64,000 bases of DNA, taken from positions 1,430,547-1,494,546 of the forward strand of contig NZ_LGIQ01000009.1 of assembly GCF_001187725.1 (NCBI RefSeq). The letters run 5' to 3'. The DNA is from Brevibacillus reuszeri. Its GTDB lineage: Bacteria; Bacillota; Bacilli; Brevibacillales; Brevibacillaceae. Under the pieces are notes generated by a model that was given only the letters and a program-made list of their open reading frames with translations, searched no databases and was not told the origin of the DNA. Below are positions 43,880 to 51,785 of this stretch, piece by piece. The position numbers were made by a program, and so were the translations under genes. How positions within the stretch are numbered: position 1 is the stretch's first letter; the number at the start of each line of letters is the position of its first letter.

Positions 43880-44110
43880 GTGCCTTTTTTGATTAGTTAA
43901 GTAAAATTAAAAAAAATAGCTTTATGTGAATCTTATCATGCTTTTTTAAAAATAACAAATGTCCATTTCACGTGGACATATTACCAATTTTATCCTCCTA
44001 GCTTGTCTATTTATAAGTTATTTTAGAATTGTTTGTCTATTATGTCCATTCTAAATAAACAATCTAAACGATAAAAATATTTTATTGAGTGATTTTTAAA
44101 AAAACTCGAT
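43880..44110. promoter_or_regulatory. AT-rich control region with dyads upstream of the amidohydrolase operon
   Basis: This gene-free stretch is much richer in A+T than its surroundings. It holds a 21-base dyad ATGTCC-N9-GGACAT (43959-43979), two copies of TTGTCTATT, and a wide inverted pair TTGTTT ... AAACAA. These could be operators for an unlinked regulator of the amidohydrolase operon. No clear promoter was fixed. Confidence 0.4.
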
Positions 44111-44126
44111 TGAAAACCCTTTCTTT

Positions 44127-44441
44127 TCACAAATTAATAGCAAATACACCAAATTGATTTCCAAATTGCCCCAACCAAATCTCCCCATCTCCCACCATTA
44201 CACCTTGTGCATTTACAAACGTATCAGCCACATTTTGTTGGAGCAAAGCCTGTTTCACCTTTGGCGTCAGCAATTGATCGTACTCTGTCAAAAATTGCTG
44301 TTCGTCGTGGACAAACCGACTTTGCCCCTCCTTGTTTACACGCAGGGGATATTTCATTTTTTTTGCGACCAGGTGCTTGTCCCCTTTTTCTACCGCAGCC
44401 TGTAATTGTGCAAAAACGTCATGATCGTTTTGTTTGACCAA
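44127..44441 (-). pseudogene. 5'-truncated remnant of an NTF2-like domain protein
   Basis: The frame encodes about 104 residues resembling the C-terminal part of small NTF2-like/DUF4440-like proteins (KKMKYPLRVNKEGQ, FVNAQGVMVGDGEIWLGQFG). There is no start codon with a ribosome-binding site. The frame opens directly at the permease stop, passes through the permease terminator, and has no signal peptide. It looks like the 3' end of a gene that lost its promoter and N-terminus. Translation from an unusual start cannot be excluded. Confidence 0.5.
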
Positions 44442-44445
44442 AAAA

Positions 44446-44481
44446 ATAACCCCACAGCCAAAAGCTTGGCTATGAGGGCGA
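44446..44481 (-). terminator. Terminator of the permease gene
   Basis: Minus-strand stem CCCTCATAGCCAA/TTGGCTGTGGGG, then TTATTTTTTT. Confidence 0.82.
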
Positions 44482-44492
44482 CCAGTCGTTTT

Positions 44493-46025
44493 TTAGAGCT
44501 CTTTAAATTTTGCCTCTTGCCGCTTGATATCTTCTTCTGACGTACCAAGTGCAGCCTGTGGTCCTTTAAAATGCTTTTTGTAATACGCCAGATCCATGAT
44601 CAACAACACGACAAACATGGCGATAAGTGCATACCCTGCAGTTTCGTTAGGCGGAATCACCATCATTACGCAAATAAATACAATCCAGATGAGACTCAAT
44701 ACGTTAATCGGCTTACTCCAATTGCCTAAGCTCCACGGACCATAATGCTTTTTCTGGAACAGACCGTTTGCTTCCGCTCTCAGCTTCAGATACAACGGAA
44801 TTCCATAGGCTACGTACAATCCCACCACGCTAACGGCTGTCAGAAAAGCGAGTGTGGTATAGGTCGTATTCGGATTGATCGTTTTGACAATATAATCGAA
44901 CAGCGCGAGTGCAAATGACAGAATAATAACCAGCCATATGGCTTTCGCAGGCGTTCTGTATTTTCTTGAAATTTCGGCCCAGTGAAGGCTCCACGGCATC
45001 CCTTTATCGCGCGAAAACGCATAAAGCATCCGTGAGAAAGACGTGATCGAAGCTAAACCACAGAACCACATCGCAAACGTAACAAACCACAAAACGACAG
45101 AACCAAAAGTTCCGCCTAATGCTTCGCTGATGACATAAATAAACGCATTGTCAGCCTGACTCGCAGCTGCAGCATTCTTGATCGACAATGTGACAAAGGC
45201 AAGCATAATAAAACCAAAAATAAAGGAAAAGGCCACAGAAGTGAAAATTCCCCAGGCTGCTCGAACCCGTGGATTAATGGTTTCTTCGATCGTATGGGCG
45301 GAAGCATCATAACCGGTAAATGTCCATTGCGCTTGCAAAAGACCAATTAAAAAAGCAATCGCATACGGTTTATCGGAGAAGGTTTGCCCTACCTGGAATA
45401 AATAATCGAGGGGTTGAAGCTCATGACGTGAGAAAAATACCAGACTGCCAACCAAAATCACGACAACGCCGATATGATACCAAGCAGAAAAGTCGTTAAG
45501 TCGTGCCACCAGCCTGATGCCGATGTGATTAAATGTTCCGTGAAGCAGCAGTGTAATCCCAAACAGGATCAAGGTTGTCGTATCTGTTGAAGTATAGCCA
45601 AATGCACTGGCCAAAAGCGGATCGGCAAACAAGGAAAAGGAGTAGTCGATGCCTGCTACAATCCCGATTTGCCCGATCAAGTTAATCCAGGCGGTATACC
45701 ACCCCCACCTCTTGCTGCCTAAAATCGCAGCCCAGTGGTACAATGCTCCAGCCGTCGGAATCGCGGATGCCAGCTCCGACATCGATGCAGCAATCAAAAT
45801 GACAAACAAAGCAACAATCGTCCAGCCAAACCCCATCATTCCCGAGCCGCCATACAAAAGTCCATGTCCATATAACGAAACCGCGCCAGTTAAGATGGAA
45901 ATAATGGAAAATGATATCGCGAAGTTGGAAAATCCGCCCATATCACGAAGCAGCTCTTGCGCATAACCAAACTTATTGAGGTCTTTTTTGTCCTCCAGCA
46001 GCTGGTGCTCTTTTTCCTGCTTCAT
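44493..46025 (-). CDS. APC superfamily amino acid permease
   Basis: A permease of about 510 residues with 12 hydrophobic helices of the amino acid/choline (GABA permease-like) branch. The signature GYAQELLRDMGGFSNFAISFSIISI is near the N-terminus, and TGYDASAHTIEETINP follows helix 6. It probably takes up an amino acid or amine by proton symport. The ATG at 46025 is eight bases after AAGGAGG, which lies directly after the stop of a 45-codon membrane microprotein gene. The two are probably coexpressed. Substrate not assignable. Confidence 0.88.
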   Translation of the reverse strand: MKQEKEHQLLEDKKDLNKFGYAQELLRDMGGFSNFAISFSIISILTGAVSLYGHGLLYGGSGMMGFGWTIVALFVILIAASMSELASAIPTAGALYHWAAILGSKRWGWYTAWINLIGQIGIVAGIDYSFSLFADPLLASAFGYTSTDTTTLILFGITLLLHGTFNHIGIRLVARLNDFSAWYHIGVVVILVGSLVFFSRHELQPLDYLFQVGQTFSDKPYAIAFLIGLLQAQWTFTGYDASAHTIEETINPRVRAAWGIFTSVAFSFIFGFIMLAFVTLSIKNAAAASQADNAFIYVISEALGGTFGSVVLWFVTFAMWFCGLASITSFSRMLYAFSRDKGMPWSLHWAEISRKYRTPAKAIWLVIILSFALALFDYIVKTINPNTTYTTLAFLTAVSVVGLYVAYGIPLYLKLRAEANGLFQKKHYGPWSLGNWSKPINVLSLIWIVFICVMMVIPPNETAGYALIAMFVVLLIMDLAYYKKHFKGPQAALGTSEEDIKRQEAKFKEL

Positions 46026-46042
46026 TCGCATTCCCTCCTTTA

Positions 46043-46180
46043 TCACGAATTCGATTTTGTGCCGATAAAGCTTTCGTGCTTGCTTTCATCAAACTTGCGA
46101 ACATTTTCATTAGCTCGGTAACCAATTGCTACGGCTACGCCAATCGTAATCAATATGAGCAATACCCCAAGCAGCAGCAT
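46043..46180 (-). CDS. 45-residue single-span membrane microprotein
   Basis: Begins MLLLGVLLILITIGVAVAIG, one transmembrane helix, then a short charged tail (YRANENVRKFDESKHESF). GAAAGGAGGGG before the ATG is one of the strongest ribosome-binding sites in the window. Its stop (TGA) is followed at once by the AAAGGAGG of the permease gene, 17 bases before that start. The arrangement resembles small accessory subunits of secondary transporters. No family identified. Confidence 0.75.
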   Translation of the reverse strand: MLLLGVLLILITIGVAVAIGYRANENVRKFDESKHESFIGTKSNS

Positions 46181-46386
46181 AGAACCCCTCCTTTCTTCCT
46201 ACATTTTTCTTGTGACATGGCGACAGGATTAGTACATTTTACGTTGCAAAATCTGGGCTATACCAGTTTGGTTTGTCTATGGGACCTGTGAAGGTTATCC
46301 CTTGGCTGGGAAGTTTTCAGGCAAACATTCGGTTGTAGCACAGGGAATACTATTATCATGACGCCGCCTATAAGGGAGGGAGTTCC

Positions 46387-47319
46387 TTGATCCGTTTGGG
46401 CTATGCCTGCATCAGCGTAAACACCAAAAACAATCCAAACAAAAAGACGACAGTTGCCCAGTTGAACAAGCTGGAGCCTCAGGCACGACTGAAAAAAATG
46501 CGCCAAGTCATGCAGACCAATTTCTTTAATCTGATGGATCTGCTCGCCTACAATGTGGAACGGCACATTTTTTTGTATCGTCTCCCCTCCGAGTTTGTAC
46601 CGCTTGCTACCCATCCCGTTTCCGCTGAGTGGGATTGGGCCAAGGAGTTTTCATGGGATTTTCAAAAAGCAGGCGAATTTATTCGTAAAAACGGAATTCG
46701 CATGACTGCCCACCCAGGGCATTTCAACATCCTCAATAGCGATAAACCGTCAGTGATTGAATCGACGATCACAGATTTCGCCTATCACGCACGTGTTTTC
46801 GATTTACTCGGGTTAGACGATAACTCGGTCTTGGTTACACATGTCGGAGGAGTTTTTGATGACAAGGCAGCTTCCTTGGATCGGTTTGCAAGTAACTTCG
46901 AACGACTTCCCGAGAATGTAAAAAAACGCCTCGTCTTGGAAAATGACGATACGTCCTTTACGATGCGCGAGGTGCTGGAGCTATCGGAGAGACTTGGCAT
47001 TCCAATGGTTTTTGATATCCACCATCACATGTGTCATTCTGATGGTGAAAACTGGGTGGATTATTTGCCACGGATCATTCGAACCTGGGGTGAGCGCACG
47101 CCAAAAATGCACTTGTCATCGCCAAAATCAGAACAGGAATTCCGCGCTCATGCTGATAACATTGACGTGGAACAGTTTATTCAATTTGTTTCAGCGTTGG
47201 GTGATTACAATGTTGATATCATCCTGGAATGTAAAAACAAAGATGATGCACTGTTGACCTTGCGTCGTGAATTAAAGAAAAAAGGAATAAGTGTGGAAGC
47301 CTTTGCTGAACAGGCATAA
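46387..47319 (+). CDS. uvsE: UV damage endonuclease UvsE
   Basis: A 310-residue UVDE-family nuclease that nicks 5' of UV photoproducts. The N-terminal LGYACISVN and metal-binding segments GIRMTAHPGHF, VTHVGGVF, LENDDTSFT, FDIHHHMCH and LECKNK are visible along a TIM barrel. It starts at a TTG after AAGGGAGGGAG. With SplB and SASP it fits UV survival of spores. Confidence 0.95.
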   Translation: MIRLGYACISVNTKNNPNKKTTVAQLNKLEPQARLKKMRQVMQTNFFNLMDLLAYNVERHIFLYRLPSEFVPLATHPVSAEWDWAKEFSWDFQKAGEFIRKNGIRMTAHPGHFNILNSDKPSVIESTITDFAYHARVFDLLGLDDNSVLVTHVGGVFDDKAASLDRFASNFERLPENVKKRLVLENDDTSFTMREVLELSERLGIPMVFDIHHHMCHSDGENWVDYLPRIIRTWGERTPKMHLSSPKSEQEFRAHADNIDVEQFIQFVSALGDYNVDIILECKNKDDALLTLRRELKKKGISVEAFAEQA

Positions 47320-47355
47320 GCGATACCACTCGATTTGGTCGCAAAAGAAAACGCC

Positions 47356-47387
47356 AAAGAACGCCAGCTGATGAACTGGCGTTCTTT
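47356..47387. terminator. Bidirectional terminator-like hairpin
   Basis: Twelve-base perfect stem AAAGAACGCCAG/CTGGCGTTCTTT between the convergent uvsE and coat-like genes. Confidence 0.75.
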
Positions 47388-47396
47388 GCTATGTTT

Positions 47397-48377
47397 TTAG
47401 AAGGAACAACCGCAATCACAGCCGCAATCATGTCCTGAAGAGGAAGAATGTCTGTGTCCGTGCCCGAACGATGAGGATGGACCGCGTCCGAATGAGCTGC
47501 TGCCTTTATGATGCCAGGATTGGCAGCGGTCGTGATAATGCTTCATTCTCCGTTGGTGATGTCTGTAATGCTTGCGATATTCATTGTATTTGCGTCGATT
47601 GTCGCGATGTTTTTCGCATTTGTGGTGGAAATATTGCATCCGATCCATATGGAACTGGAATTTGAACAAATATAGTTCAACTTCCATGCCGGCTTCCATT
47701 CTATGCCTTGGTGGCATCGCATTCGGTGATGCATTCGGTGGTCTTCTGTTCGGCATCATCGAACTAGGAGGCATTGGATTTGCTGGTCTGCGATTTGGCG
47801 GCATCATGTTTGGTGGTATTGGATTCGATGGTCTGCGGTTTGGCGGCATTGGATTCGATGGCATCATGTTTGGCGGCATTGGATTCGATGGCCTACGGTT
47901 TGGCGGCATCGGGTTTGATGGCATCATGTTTGGTGGCATTGGATTCGCTGGCCTGCGGTTTGGCGGCATTGGATTTGATGGCTTCATGTTTGGCGGCATT
48001 GGATTCGCTGGCATCTGGTTTGGCGGCATTGGGTTCGCTGGCATCCGATTTGGCGGCATTGGGTTTGCTGGCTTCATGTTTGGCGGCATTGGGTTTGCTG
48101 GCTTCATGTTTGGCGGTTTCGGTATGTTCTGATTGGGATTAGGCATAATTGGCCTTTGTGGCATCGGACGTACTGGCTTTACCGGTTGAGGACTGGGCAT
48201 TTCTGACGACGGATTCATCGGTGATGGCTTCACCGGAGAAGGCATTGAAGGAGATGGCATCATCGGTGATGGCATTGGCATACTCGACGAAGGCGGTTTC
48301 GGCATTTCTTTAGGACGCCTCGGCTGTGCTGGAGGCATAGGCGGCATTTTGCGTCGCTTTTCCACTGAATCATACAC
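47397..48377 (-). CDS. Coat-like Pro/Met/Asn-rich decapeptide-repeat protein
   Basis: A 326-residue low-complexity protein with three parts. The N-terminus is Pro/Met/Ser-rich (MPMPSPMMPSPSMPSP), followed by ten consecutive decapeptides of the form N-x-x-P-A/S-N-P-M-P-P. The C-terminus is His/Arg/Lys/Tyr-rich (HHKCEKHRDNRRKYNEYRKH) and ends in DCGCDCGCSF. Such composition is typical of spore coat or exosporium proteins that are cross-linked. AAAGGA precedes the ATG. A CATACCAT element upstream fits a mother-cell sigma-E/sigma-K -10. Assignment by composition only. Confidence 0.7.
   Translation of the reverse strand: MYDSVEKRRKMPPMPPAQPRRPKEMPKPPSSSMPMPSPMMPSPSMPSPVKPSPMNPSSEMPSPQPVKPVRPMPQRPIMPNPNQNIPKPPNMKPANPMPPNMKPANPMPPNRMPANPMPPNQMPANPMPPNMKPSNPMPPNRRPANPMPPNMMPSNPMPPNRRPSNPMPPNMMPSNPMPPNRRPSNPIPPNMMPPNRRPANPMPPSSMMPNRRPPNASPNAMPPRHRMEAGMEVELYLFKFQFHMDRMQYFHHKCEKHRDNRRKYNEYRKHYRHHQRRMKHYHDRCQSWHHKGSSSFGRGPSSSFGHGHRHSSSSGHDCGCDCGCSF
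47787..48115. repeat. 30-bp tandem coding repeat
   Basis: Tandem 30-base units (plus-strand form GGCGGCATTGGATTCGATGG...) encode the decapeptides of the coat-like protein. About ten full units and one shortened copy occur, with alternating M-K/M-M and R-R variants. Copy number is likely to vary between strains. Confidence 0.85.
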
Positions 48378-48404
48378 GTCCTTTCGGATGAACTAACACA
48401 GTAC

Positions 48405-48412
48405 ATGGTATG
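48405..48412 (-). promoter_or_regulatory. Candidate sigma-E/sigma-K -10 before the coat-like gene
   Basis: Minus-strand CATACCAT matches CATANNNT. The -35 is not clear. It lies about 30 bases before the start codon. Confidence 0.4.
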
Positions 48413-48510
48413 ACATATATCCCGCTCAAGAAACGACACTCGCCCAGTTTCCAAAAATGGACTAAGCCCGATTTTTCGAAATTAGTGCAGTCGCCGTGAC
48501 AATATGCATC

Positions 48511-48538
48511 TTGACTGCACGTATACATCGGTTACAAT
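48511..48538 (+). promoter_or_regulatory. Sigma-A promoter of hutH
   Basis: TTGACT, 16-base spacer, TACAAT. It predicts a start near 48545 and an untranslated leader of about 180 bases before hutH. Confidence 0.7.
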
Positions 48539-48595
48539 TAAGCAATAACTATTAATAATCTGACAGTTGCATGAGGACGAAAGTGAGGAAAACGT

Positions 48596-48712
48596 ATGTC
48601 GCCGGGCTGCCGCTTCAGGCTTTCACGTTTTGCCAATTTCATATACACCCGGGAAGAGGGGTTAGGATATTTTATCCTAACCCCTCTTTCTTTTCGTTCT
48701 CTGCTCTGCTAA
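48596..48712 (+). CDS. 38-residue leader ORF upstream of hutH
   Basis: The ATG lies seven bases after GAGG, and the frame encodes 38 residues beginning MSPGCRFRLSRFANFIYTR. Its coding sequence runs through the 16-bp terminator stem, and its TAA merges with the hutH ribosome-binding site (TAAAGGAGG). Translation would therefore affect both the terminator and hutH initiation. It contains no histidine codons in this frame; an overlapping frame has CAT-ATA-CAC just before the stem. Existence as a translated peptide is unproven. Confidence 0.4.
   Translation: MSPGCRFRLSRFANFIYTREEGLGYFILTPLSFRSLLC
48654..48692 (+). terminator. Leader terminator (attenuator) before hutH
   Basis: A 16-bp perfect stem (AAGAGGGGTTAGGATA with its complement) around a TTT loop, followed by TCTTTTC. 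It lies between the hutH promoter and hutH, so hutH expression must depend on readthrough. No upstream competitor strand was obvious. Confidence 0.75.
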
Positions 48713-48727
48713 AGGAGGAAAACAAAC

Positions 48728-50233
48728 ATGAACAAGCAACCTGAACTCGTAAAATTAGATGGAGATCATCTTCGAATTGAAGAGGTGGTTTCCATTGCAC
48801 GTCGTTTTACCACGATCGAACTCACACTGGAATCGATAGAAAAGGTCCGCCATTCTCGCTCCATGGTAGAAAAAATGGTCAGTGAAAATCGTGTTGTTTA
48901 TGGAATTACCACTGGCTTCGGCAAGTTCTCGGATGTCATGGTTCAAGGTGAGGACGTAAGCAGGCTGCAGGAAAATCTCATCATGAGCCATGCATGCGGG
49001 ATGGGCGATCCCTATCCAACCGATGTCGTCCGGGCGATGATGGCACTTCGAATCAATGCTCTAGCCAAAGGATACTCGGGGATTCGGGAAGAAACACTGA
49101 TGCATCTGGTAGAAATGTGCAATCGTGGTGTACACCCTGTGATTCCTCAGCAGGGCTCCCTTGGTGCCAGCGGGGATCTTGCGCCTTTGGCTCATATGGT
49201 ATTAGTCATGCTCGGCAAAGGACAGGCAACGGTAAACGACAAGCTTTTAACAGGAAGTGAAGCACTGCGCGAGGTCGGTCTTTCCCCTATTCGCTTGCAA
49301 GCAAAAGAAGGGCTCGCTCTCATTAACGGAACCCAAGCCATGACTGCTCAATTGTGTCTTGCTCTCTATGATGCTCGTATCGCTTTGGAGAGCGCTGAAG
49401 TGATCGCATCCATGACGATCGAAGCTCTGCGCGGAATTCCAAAAGCCTTTGACCCTCAGCTCCATCTTGTTCGCCCCCATCCAGGGCAGCAGGAATCTGC
49501 CAAGCGATTGCTTCAGCATCTTGCGGGAAGCCAGCGTACAACAGAACAAGGTGAACTGCGCGTACAGGACCCTTACAGCCTGCGATGCATTCCCCAAGTC
49601 CACGGTGCTACCAGGGATACACTCGAATATGTCTGGACTACTGTATCACGCGAGTGCAACAGTGTGACCGATAATCCTGTCCTCTTTACAGAAACTGGGG
49701 ACGTCATCTCGGGTGGTAATTTTCATGGACAGCCAATGGCCTTTGCCGCAGACTTCTTGGCAATTGCGATTGCAGAGCTCGCCAATATATCAGAAAGACG
49801 TACAGAGCGACTTGTCAATCCACAGCTAAGTGGACTGCCTGGATTCCTGACAGAAAACGGTGGGCTTCATTCCGGCTTTATGATTACGCAATATGTAGCC
49901 GCTTCCATTGTTTCGGAAAACAAAGTGCTCTGCCATCCTGCCTCCGTCGACTCGATCCCATCCTCGGCGAACCAGGAAGACCACGTCAGTATGGGTACCA
50001 CCTCCGCTCGCAAGCTTCGGACCGTCGTAGCCAATACTACAAAGGTACTTGCGATCGAGTATTTGGCTGCCGCTCAAGCCATAGACTTTGGTACAGGGGA
50101 GCTTGGAGCAGGCACATCACGCGCATATCAAGCACTTCGTTCCGTCATTTCACGCTTGCATGATGACCGTGAGATGCATCCCGATCTCACGAAGGCGGAA
50201 GAGCTTGTTCAACAAGGCACATTATTGTGGTAA
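48728..50233 (+). CDS. hutH: Histidine ammonia-lyase
   Basis: A 501-residue lyase converting histidine to urocanate and ammonia, the first step of histidine use. The ASG triad (147-149, in GSLGASGDLAPLAH) forms the MIO cofactor; GITTGFGKF and TDNPVLF are also family-typical. AAGGAGG precedes the ATG. The rest of the hut pathway is not adjacent, unlike B. subtilis hutPHUIGM. Control is likely through the leader terminator rather than a linked HutP, for which no gene is seen here. Confidence 0.94.
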   Translation: MNKQPELVKLDGDHLRIEEVVSIARRFTTIELTLESIEKVRHSRSMVEKMVSENRVVYGITTGFGKFSDVMVQGEDVSRLQENLIMSHACGMGDPYPTDVVRAMMALRINALAKGYSGIREETLMHLVEMCNRGVHPVIPQQGSLGASGDLAPLAHMVLVMLGKGQATVNDKLLTGSEALREVGLSPIRLQAKEGLALINGTQAMTAQLCLALYDARIALESAEVIASMTIEALRGIPKAFDPQLHLVRPHPGQQESAKRLLQHLAGSQRTTEQGELRVQDPYSLRCIPQVHGATRDTLEYVWTTVSRECNSVTDNPVLFTETGDVISGGNFHGQPMAFAADFLAIAIAELANISERRTERLVNPQLSGLPGFLTENGGLHSGFMITQYVAASIVSENKVLCHPASVDSIPSSANQEDHVSMGTTSARKLRTVVANTTKVLAIEYLAAAQAIDFGTGELGAGTSRAYQALRSVISRLHDDREMHPDLTKAEELVQQGTLLW

Positions 50234-50318
50234 AAATGCGTTCATTCCTACAAACGCGCGACGTTCTCTGATAAACTAGAAGTGGCTATAAAAAGCTACT
50301 TCTATTGGAGGGCTGCAA

Positions 50319-50744
50319 ATGAAGCGCTCATTACCGCCTGGCCATCCAGATCATATTTTACTTTTTGACGGTGTTTGTCATTTATGTCATGGCGCCGTTC
50401 AATTCATTTTAAAACGCGATCCAACCGGTCATATTCATTTTGCCTCCCTGCAATCGGAAAAAGGACAGGAGCTGCTCCACTATTTTGATTACCCGGATCG
50501 TGGACTGTCATCGGTTGTGTTCCTCTCCGATGGTCAGCTCTACACGAAGTCAGATGCTGTTTTGCGTATAGGAAAAAAGCTATCCGGAGCGTGGCCGCTT
50601 CTCTCAACTGCCGCACAGCTAGTTCCACGTTTCCTGCGCGATGCTTTATATGATTGGGTAGCGCGCAATCGTTATCGCTGGATGGGCAAAGCCGAACAAT
50701 GCATGCTGCCTACCCCGCAAATCAAATCTCGTTTTATCGATTGA
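50319..50744 (+). CDS. DCC-family thiol-disulfide oxidoreductase (YuxK-like)
   Basis: A 141-residue protein with the DxxCxxC motif (FDGVCHLCHG) that names the DCC family. These are thioredoxin-like proteins with unproven partners. GGAGGG precedes the ATG; a small hairpin (GAAGTGGCT/AGCTACTTC, about 50280-50303) sits directly before the ribosome-binding site. It ends at a bidirectional terminator. Confidence 0.87.
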   Translation: MKRSLPPGHPDHILLFDGVCHLCHGAVQFILKRDPTGHIHFASLQSEKGQELLHYFDYPDRGLSSVVFLSDGQLYTKSDAVLRIGKKLSGAWPLLSTAAQLVPRFLRDALYDWVARNRYRWMGKAEQCMLPTPQIKSRFID

Positions 50745-50757
50745 ATCCGTGCAAAAC

Positions 50758-50793
50758 AAAAGGAGGAACCAGTCCAGCTGGCTCCTCCTTTTT
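50758..50793. terminator. Bidirectional terminator
   Basis: AAAAGGAGGA-ACCAG/CTGG-CTCCTCCTTTTT. Its plus-strand T-tract contains the stop codon of the convergent aldo/keto reductase gene. Confidence 0.82.
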
Positions 50794-51712
50794 ATGACCG
50801 TACTGCTTGTGGATGCTCGTCACTGACATAGTCAGCGGCTTTGGCATTTGCCTCTACCTGTGCAGGGTTTTTACTGCCTGGAATCACCGTAGTGACTGCT
50901 GGATGATTTAAGCACCACGCTAAAGCCCATTGTGCCATATCCATGCCCTCGGGAACTTCCTGCTGTTTGATTTCTTCAACCTGTGCAAGCAAATTGCGAA
51001 CATGCTCCTGGTCGTGACGGTGGCGAACGTCGTTGCCAGCAAAAACCGCTCCTGGCTTGTACTTTCCACTGAGGTACCCGCTTGCAAGCGGCACACGTGC
51101 CAACACACCCAAATCTTGCTCCTGGCAAGAAACAAAAACCTCTTCCTCCGGCTTTCGGTCCAAACGGTTGTAGACGACTTGGACCGCTTTTGCATTGATT
51201 TTGGATGCAGAAGCCGTTTGGTGCAGGTTATCGTTTTTGGCGATTGATAAACCGAGATGTCTGATTTTCCCGGCAGCAATCTGCTTATCGAGCATCGTCC
51301 ACAGAGCGTCATTGTCAAACGCCTCATCCGGCCCAGAGTGGAACTGATACAAATCGATATAGTCTGTTTGCAGTGCCTTCAATGATTGATCCAGCTGCTG
51401 GAGGACCGACTCTGCAGAGTAGTCATTCGTCCTAGTAAATCGCTCATGAAAATGATGACCGAATTTGGTAGCAACAATCCAGTCCTCACGTCGATCCTTT
51501 TTCAAATACTCGCCAATCAGCTTTTCAGACAAATGATCCCCATAGCATTCTGCCGTATCGATCAGGTTGATTCCCAGTTGCTTTGCTTTGTCAAGGATCT
51601 GATCTACCTCAGCCTGGCTAAAGTCCATTCCCCACTCGCCGCCAAACTGCCAAGTACCTACTCCGATCACCGAAACCTTCAGATCGGTTTTCCCTAGTCT
51701 CCGGTATTTCAT
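50792..51712 (-). CDS. Aldo/keto reductase
   Basis: A 306-residue NADPH-dependent TIM-barrel oxidoreductase. The catalytic tetrad is visible as Asp and Tyr in LIDTAECYG, Lys in ATKFG and His in YQFHS; the cofactor loop includes VIPGSKNPAQVEAN. The ATG at 51712 is seven bases from GGGAGG. Substrate unknown. Confidence 0.9.
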   Translation of the reverse strand: MKYRRLGKTDLKVSVIGVGTWQFGGEWGMDFSQAEVDQILDKAKQLGINLIDTAECYGDHLSEKLIGEYLKKDRREDWIVATKFGHHFHERFTRTNDYSAESVLQQLDQSLKALQTDYIDLYQFHSGPDEAFDNDALWTMLDKQIAAGKIRHLGLSIAKNDNLHQTASASKINAKAVQVVYNRLDRKPEEEVFVSCQEQDLGVLARVPLASGYLSGKYKPGAVFAGNDVRHRHDQEHVRNLLAQVEEIKQQEVPEGMDMAQWALAWCLNHPAVTTVIPGSKNPAQVEANAKAADYVSDEHPQAVRS

Positions 51713-51785
51713 CCCCATTCCTCCCAGGTTTGAAAATGTAGTGCGTCCTGAACGAGCTGTCGCTCAGGTTGAAAGCACGCTTAGA

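Noticed and set aside
47787..48115. CRISPR array
   Set aside because: Repeats are contiguous 30-base coding units without unique spacers and encode decapeptides.
47572..48132. Long plus-strand frame with repeated FGGIGFDG-type units
   Set aside because: It is the antisense of the 30-bp repeat in the coat-like gene; repeats with a length divisible by three keep all frames open. It has no ribosome-binding site.
48540..48650. Known riboswitch class (c-di-GMP, guanidine, THF, ZTP) in the hutH leader
   Set aside because: None of the conserved core sequences I recall for these classes is present.
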